From the NCBI GenBank assembly GCA_018433885.1, contig JAHDQK010000006.1, positions 1 through 64,000 on the forward strand: a DNA stretch of 64,000 nt, in the 5' to 3' direction. Below the pieces are notes generated by a model that made no database searches, was not told where the DNA came from, and was given only the letters and a program-made list of their open reading frames with translations. The DNA is from Candidatus Cloacimonadota bacterium. GTDB taxonomy: Bacteria > Cloacimonadota > Cloacimonadia > Cloacimonadales > Cloacimonadaceae. Position numbers and translations under genes: made by a program. Positions 61,011-64,000 of the stretch are shown here, in pieces (the stretch's first letter is position 1; each line of letters begins with the position of its first letter).

Positions 61011-62422
61011 ATCTCACCACCATTATCGTACTCGCTGGACTTGCGGTATTGACGCCAATCAATTCCCAGCTTCGTACACTTTTTATACAAATTCTCCCGG
61101 GTGATATCCGCTAAAGCCGAGGCTTTTTGGATATTCCCGCCTGTTATACTCAGAAGGTTATGGATATAATGTCGGCCAAAGGCATCCCTCGCCTGTGCCC
61201 AACTGATTGAATCTGTATCCGATAGAGGTTCCGTAGCGGAGATCCCTCCTCCGATGATTTCCGGAAGATCTTCCGGCTGGATAACTTTGTTTTCGGCAAG
61301 AATCACCGCATGCTCCAACGCATTGCGCAGTTCCCGAATATTGCCCTTCCAATCATAATTGAGGAGTAAGGACATCACTCCCGGAGATATCTTGAGTTCT
61401 GTCTTGCCATATTTTTGGCAGAATTCCTGAACAAATGAGCTTGCAAGCAGCCGGATGTCATCCTTCCGCTCCCTTAGGGGGGGGATATGCAGATTGATCA
61501 CATTCAGCCGATAATAAAGATCTTCGCGGAATTTACCTTCCTTTACCAATTGGTTGATGTCCTTGTTCGTCGCGGCAATGATGCGTGTGTCTGTAGTAGC
61601 ATCACTATCCGAACCAACCGCGCGATAGACACCAGATTCCAATACTTTAAGTAGCTTCACCTGAAACACGAGTGACGTTTCGGTGATCTCATCCAAGAAT
61701 AATGTACCACCATTTGCTTCCTGAAAATAACCTATTTTATCCCGATGGGCATCGGTGAAGGAACCTCGTTTGTGTCCAAACAGCAAGCTTTCCAAAAGTG
61801 TCTCGGTGAGGCTGCCACAGTTTACTGAAACAAACTTCTTGTTCTTGCGGGGGCTGTTGCGGTGGATCAGCTCTGCGAAGACGCTCTTCCCCACCCCGGT
61901 TTCTCCGGTGATCAAAGCCAGGGTATCTAGAGCGGAGATCTTTTTCACTTTTTGGATAAGTGCCTGAATGGGTGGAGAATTTCCGATAATAAGGTTCGTA
62001 TCCAGCTCCTTATTCAACATCGCACTCAGCCGCCGGTTCTCGGCAATCAACCATTGCGCCTGAAGGGTCTTCTCCACCATGATATTGATCAGATCTGGGT
62101 TTCGCAGGGGTTTTACAATAAACTCGCTCGCTCCCAGTTTCATCGCCATCACTGCGTTTTCGATGGACGCTTGCCCACTGATCGCGATAACGGCAGTGAA
62201 GGGATATTGGGCGGTGATCTCGCGGATCAGATCCAATCCGTTTTCTCCAGGCAATACCAGATCTACAATTGCAACATGGAACCTGCCCGTTTCCAGCTTC
62301 TCCCTGGCTTCCTGAAGAGAGGTAACCAAAGTTTTCTGATACACAGAACCAAGTTGGATACCGATCAGCTCCAGGCTTTCTGGAGAATCATCCACGATCA
62401 GTATCCGGGGGCTTTCGATCAT
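61007..62422 (-). CDS. NtrC-family response regulator with altered GAFTGA loop
   Basis: A 471-residue regulator. Receiver domain: Asp11-12, phospho-acceptor Asp54, Lys104. AAA+ domain: Walker A GETGVGKS, Walker B GGTLFLDEI, arginine finger region REDLYYRLNV. The sigma-54 contact loop reads GSFTDA instead of GAFTGA. The C-terminus is a Fis-type HTH (SITGGNIQKASALADI, TRENLYKKCTKLGI). It probably pairs with the kinase-like gene upstream (four-base overlap) to control the permease operon; the loop change leaves its ability to use sigma-54 in doubt. Confidence 0.9.
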   Translation of the reverse strand: MIESPRILIVDDSPESLELIGIQLGSVYQKTLVTSLQEAREKLETGRFHVAIVDLVLPGENGLDLIREITAQYPFTAVIAISGQASIENAVMAMKLGASEFIVKPLRNPDLINIMVEKTLQAQWLIAENRRLSAMLNKELDTNLIIGNSPPIQALIQKVKKISALDTLALITGETGVGKSVFAELIHRNSPRKNKKFVSVNCGSLTETLLESLLFGHKRGSFTDAHRDKIGYFQEANGGTLFLDEITETSLVFQVKLLKVLESGVYRAVGSDSDATTDTRIIAATNKDINQLVKEGKFREDLYYRLNVINLHIPPLRERKDDIRLLASSFVQEFCQKYGKTELKISPGVMSLLLNYDWKGNIRELRNALEHAVILAENKVIQPEDLPEIIGGGISATEPLSDTDSISWAQARDAFGRHYIHNLLSITGGNIQKASALADITRENLYKKCTKLGIDWRQYRKSSEYDNGGEI

Positions 62423-63015
62423 CCAATCACTCCAATAAGAGTGTTCTGCTCTTCCATCCAGATGCTTTCAATGCGTTGTTTATCAGCGGGATATAGTTCC
62501 AGATCTATCTTTTCGGATAGAGAGCTTGCAATATCGTTGCTGATAACTTTGTCCGGCTTCAGATAAATCGCGGGTTTGCCCAGATGACTGGATATCCCCG
62601 TTTGGATGCTGATTGCTTCGAAGCATTCGTTCAGGATCACCAGTTTGCTTTCGTACCAAGTGCCCAATTCGATTAACGAAGCCAGAACGACCTGATCATC
62701 AGTGAGATCCTCGCGAACAAAGCGAATGCCGTGTTTAATACTTAGATAGTGTTGCAAGTAGTCCAGTTCACGTGTGAGCCAGGAAGCCAGAGAGATCTCC
62801 TGAATAAGCTCAAAAGACCTCTCCGAAATCCTGTTATACAGTTCTTTAAGAACTTCATCCATCCTGATGCCCGCTTGGTATATTTTGGCTATTTCCGCAT
62901 TATCCGGCTGAGTTTTGCGCAAAATTTGGCTATAACCCAAGATCAGATTCAACGGGTTGTTCAGGTTATGAATCAAACCTTCCAAGATATGGCGGGTCAG
63001 GATCTTTTCTTTCAT
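62419..63015 (-). CDS. Truncated histidine kinase-like protein
   Basis: A 198-residue soluble protein with a HisKA-type H-box LIHNLNNPLNLILGYSQIL (His16) and dimerisation helices (to about 80). The rest resembles a decayed HATPase: an N-box-like ILNECFEAI is seen, but no DxGxG or glycine-rich lid. There is no sensor domain. It may only relay phosphate, as Spo0B does, or depend on another kinase. It overlaps the regulator gene by four bases. Confidence 0.75.
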   Translation of the reverse strand: MKEKILTRHILEGLIHNLNNPLNLILGYSQILRKTQPDNAEIAKIYQAGIRMDEVLKELYNRISERSFELIQEISLASWLTRELDYLQHYLSIKHGIRFVREDLTDDQVVLASLIELGTWYESKLVILNECFEAISIQTGISSHLGKPAIYLKPDKVISNDIASSLSEKIDLELYPADKQRIESIWMEEQNTLIGVIG

Positions 63016-63017
63016 AA

Positions 63018-64000
63018 TTAGCGTTTAATTTTCTGATATTCTTCCAGACCCAAGCGGAATATATGCATCGCTTTTTTAAGATCATCCTTGTTCAGGATAT
63101 ATGCCAAACGCAGTTCATTCTTACCCAAACCAGGAGTGGCATAGAACCCTTCTGCTGGAGCAGCCATCACGGTCTCGCCATTAACTCTGAACTCATCCAG
63201 CAACCAGATCACAAAATCCTCTGCATCAGCAATCGGAAGCTTGGCAACTATATAAAACGCGCCTTCCGGTTTTTTACAGATAATACCATCAATCGCACTG
63301 AGTTCGTTAAAAACCAGATCCCGGCGGGATTGATATTCTTGAACCATCTGCATGAAGTATGAATCCGGAAGATACACGCAAGCATTGGCGGCTAATTGGT
63401 CGACCGTGGGAGGGCACAACCTCGCTTGCGCGAATTTCAAGGTAGCATTCATCAGCTCGTTGTTGCGGGATACTATGCAACCGATTCGCGCACCACAAGC
63501 AGAATAACGCTTGGAGACGCTATCCACCATGATTGCATGCTCTTCAAATCCCGGAATCTGTAACACGCTGGTGTGGGAAAGGCCGTCGTAAATAAACTCC
63601 CGATACACTTCGTCTGAGATCATGAATAGATCGTGCTTTTTACAGATTTCTGCTACGCGAAAGAGCTCTTCTTTACTATACACCGCTCCGGTAGGGTTAC
63701 CAGGATTGCACAGCATGATGGCTTTGGTCTTCGGCGTAATCAGCGCTTCAAATGCGGCGTCGTCCGGAAGGGCGAAGCCATTTTCGGCGTAGGTGGTGAT
63801 TGCTTTCAGCTTGATGGATGCCATCGTGGCAAAGCCATTGTAGTTTGTATAGAAAGGTTCTGGAACGATAATCTCGTCCCCTTCATTGGCAGCAACCATC
63901 ATGGCGAAGGTAACAGCTTCGCTGCCAGCGGTGGTCACAATGATGTCTTTGGTATCCAGCTTGATCCCAAGCTTCTGGTAGTAATGAACCAGGCCTTGTT
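63018..64000 (-). CDS. Class I/II aminotransferase (cut by window end)
   Basis: The last 327 residues are visible and the N-terminus lies beyond the window. TTAGSEAVTFAM, EPFYTNYNG, LCNPGNPTGAVYSKEE, the ISDEVYREF loop and the PLP-lysine region SVSKRYSACGARIGC mark an aspartate-aminotransferase-like fold-type I enzyme. Substrate uncertain. Its stop lies two bases before the kinase-like gene, heading the long minus-strand operon. The open frame continues to the edge. Confidence 0.92.
   Translation of the reverse strand, partial: QGLVHYYQKLGIKLDTKDIIVTTAGSEAVTFAMMVAANEGDEIIVPEPFYTNYNGFATMASIKLKAITTYAENGFALPDDAAFEALITPKTKAIMLCNPGNPTGAVYSKEELFRVAEICKKHDLFMISDEVYREFIYDGLSHTSVLQIPGFEEHAIMVDSVSKRYSACGARIGCIVSRNNELMNATLKFAQARLCPPTVDQLAANACVYLPDSYFMQMVQEYQSRRDLVFNELSAIDGIICKKPEGAFYIVAKLPIADAEDFVIWLLDEFRVNGETVMAAPAEGFYATPGLGKNELRLAYILNKDDLKKAMHIFRLGLEEYQKIKR

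Overview
The window looks like a chromosome segment of an anaerobic, amino-acid-fermenting, Gram-negative bacterium, most likely a Candidatus Cloacimonadota (Cloacimonas-like) lineage. The gene content supports this: a urocanate hydratase of eukaryotic length, a cysteine desulfidase, a 2-oxoacid:ferredoxin oxidoreductase, a bifurcating-type [FeFe] hydrogenase cluster, an outer-membrane lipid-transport operon, KdsD, and a large secreted protein with a C-terminal sorting domain. The phylum call is inference from gene content; there is no rRNA or tRNA gene in the window. Genes are dense, often overlap by 1-8 bases, mostly use AGGAG-type ribosome sites, and several start with TTG.

Layout. 1-13.8 kb: mostly minus-strand housekeeping genes (murA, prmC, a receiver-HATPase protein, an anti-anti-sigma factor, an EF-G, an SLC12-type transporter, dgt), one plus-strand secreted Omp28-like protein, and two DUF3795 paralogues. 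13.8-16.5 kb: an accessory patch with decayed and intact phage-like genes, short repeats, an orphan hairpin, and an HU gene whose first codons are cut off from the rest by inserted repeats. 16.6-21.2 kb: an EIIA/antiporter/small-protein operon, a GNAT acetyltransferase, an MFS exporter, and a second cluster of the same repeats. 21.2-26.6 kb (plus strand): a zinc-type ArsR repressor with a visible operator, a CPx metal ATPase, thrS and kdsD.

26.6-40.7 kb (minus strand) reads as one long operon from a good promoter at 40.65 kb: cysteine desulfidase, urocanase, UDP-glucose pyrophosphorylase, an Mla-type lipid transporter (MCE protein, a lipoprotein fused to a predicted beta-barrel, a STAS-fused permease, an ATPase), dihydrofolate reductase, a receiver-PP2C-HATPase phosphatase and a fused double glycosyltransferase.

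41.2-52.2 kb (plus strand) is the most striking part. After a cupin gene comes a twelve-gene set: a sensory-type [FeFe] hydrogenase surrounded by DRTGG, HATPase and PHP proteins, running into two successive HydC/HydB (NuoE/NuoF-like) modules, a ferredoxin-like protein with no cysteines, and a catalytic HydA. It suggests hydrogen sensing and electron-bifurcating hydrogen metabolism encoded as one unit. 52.5-64 kb (minus strand) is another tightly coupled run: an aminotransferase (cut by the window end), a truncated histidine kinase, an NtrC-like regulator with an altered sigma-54 loop, two ABC sugar permeases, a DUF2723 membrane protein, and a 2-oxoacid oxidoreductase translationally coupled to a NapH-like membrane ferredoxin and a membrane-anchored ferredoxin, which suggests a route for electrons from 2-oxoacids to the membrane.
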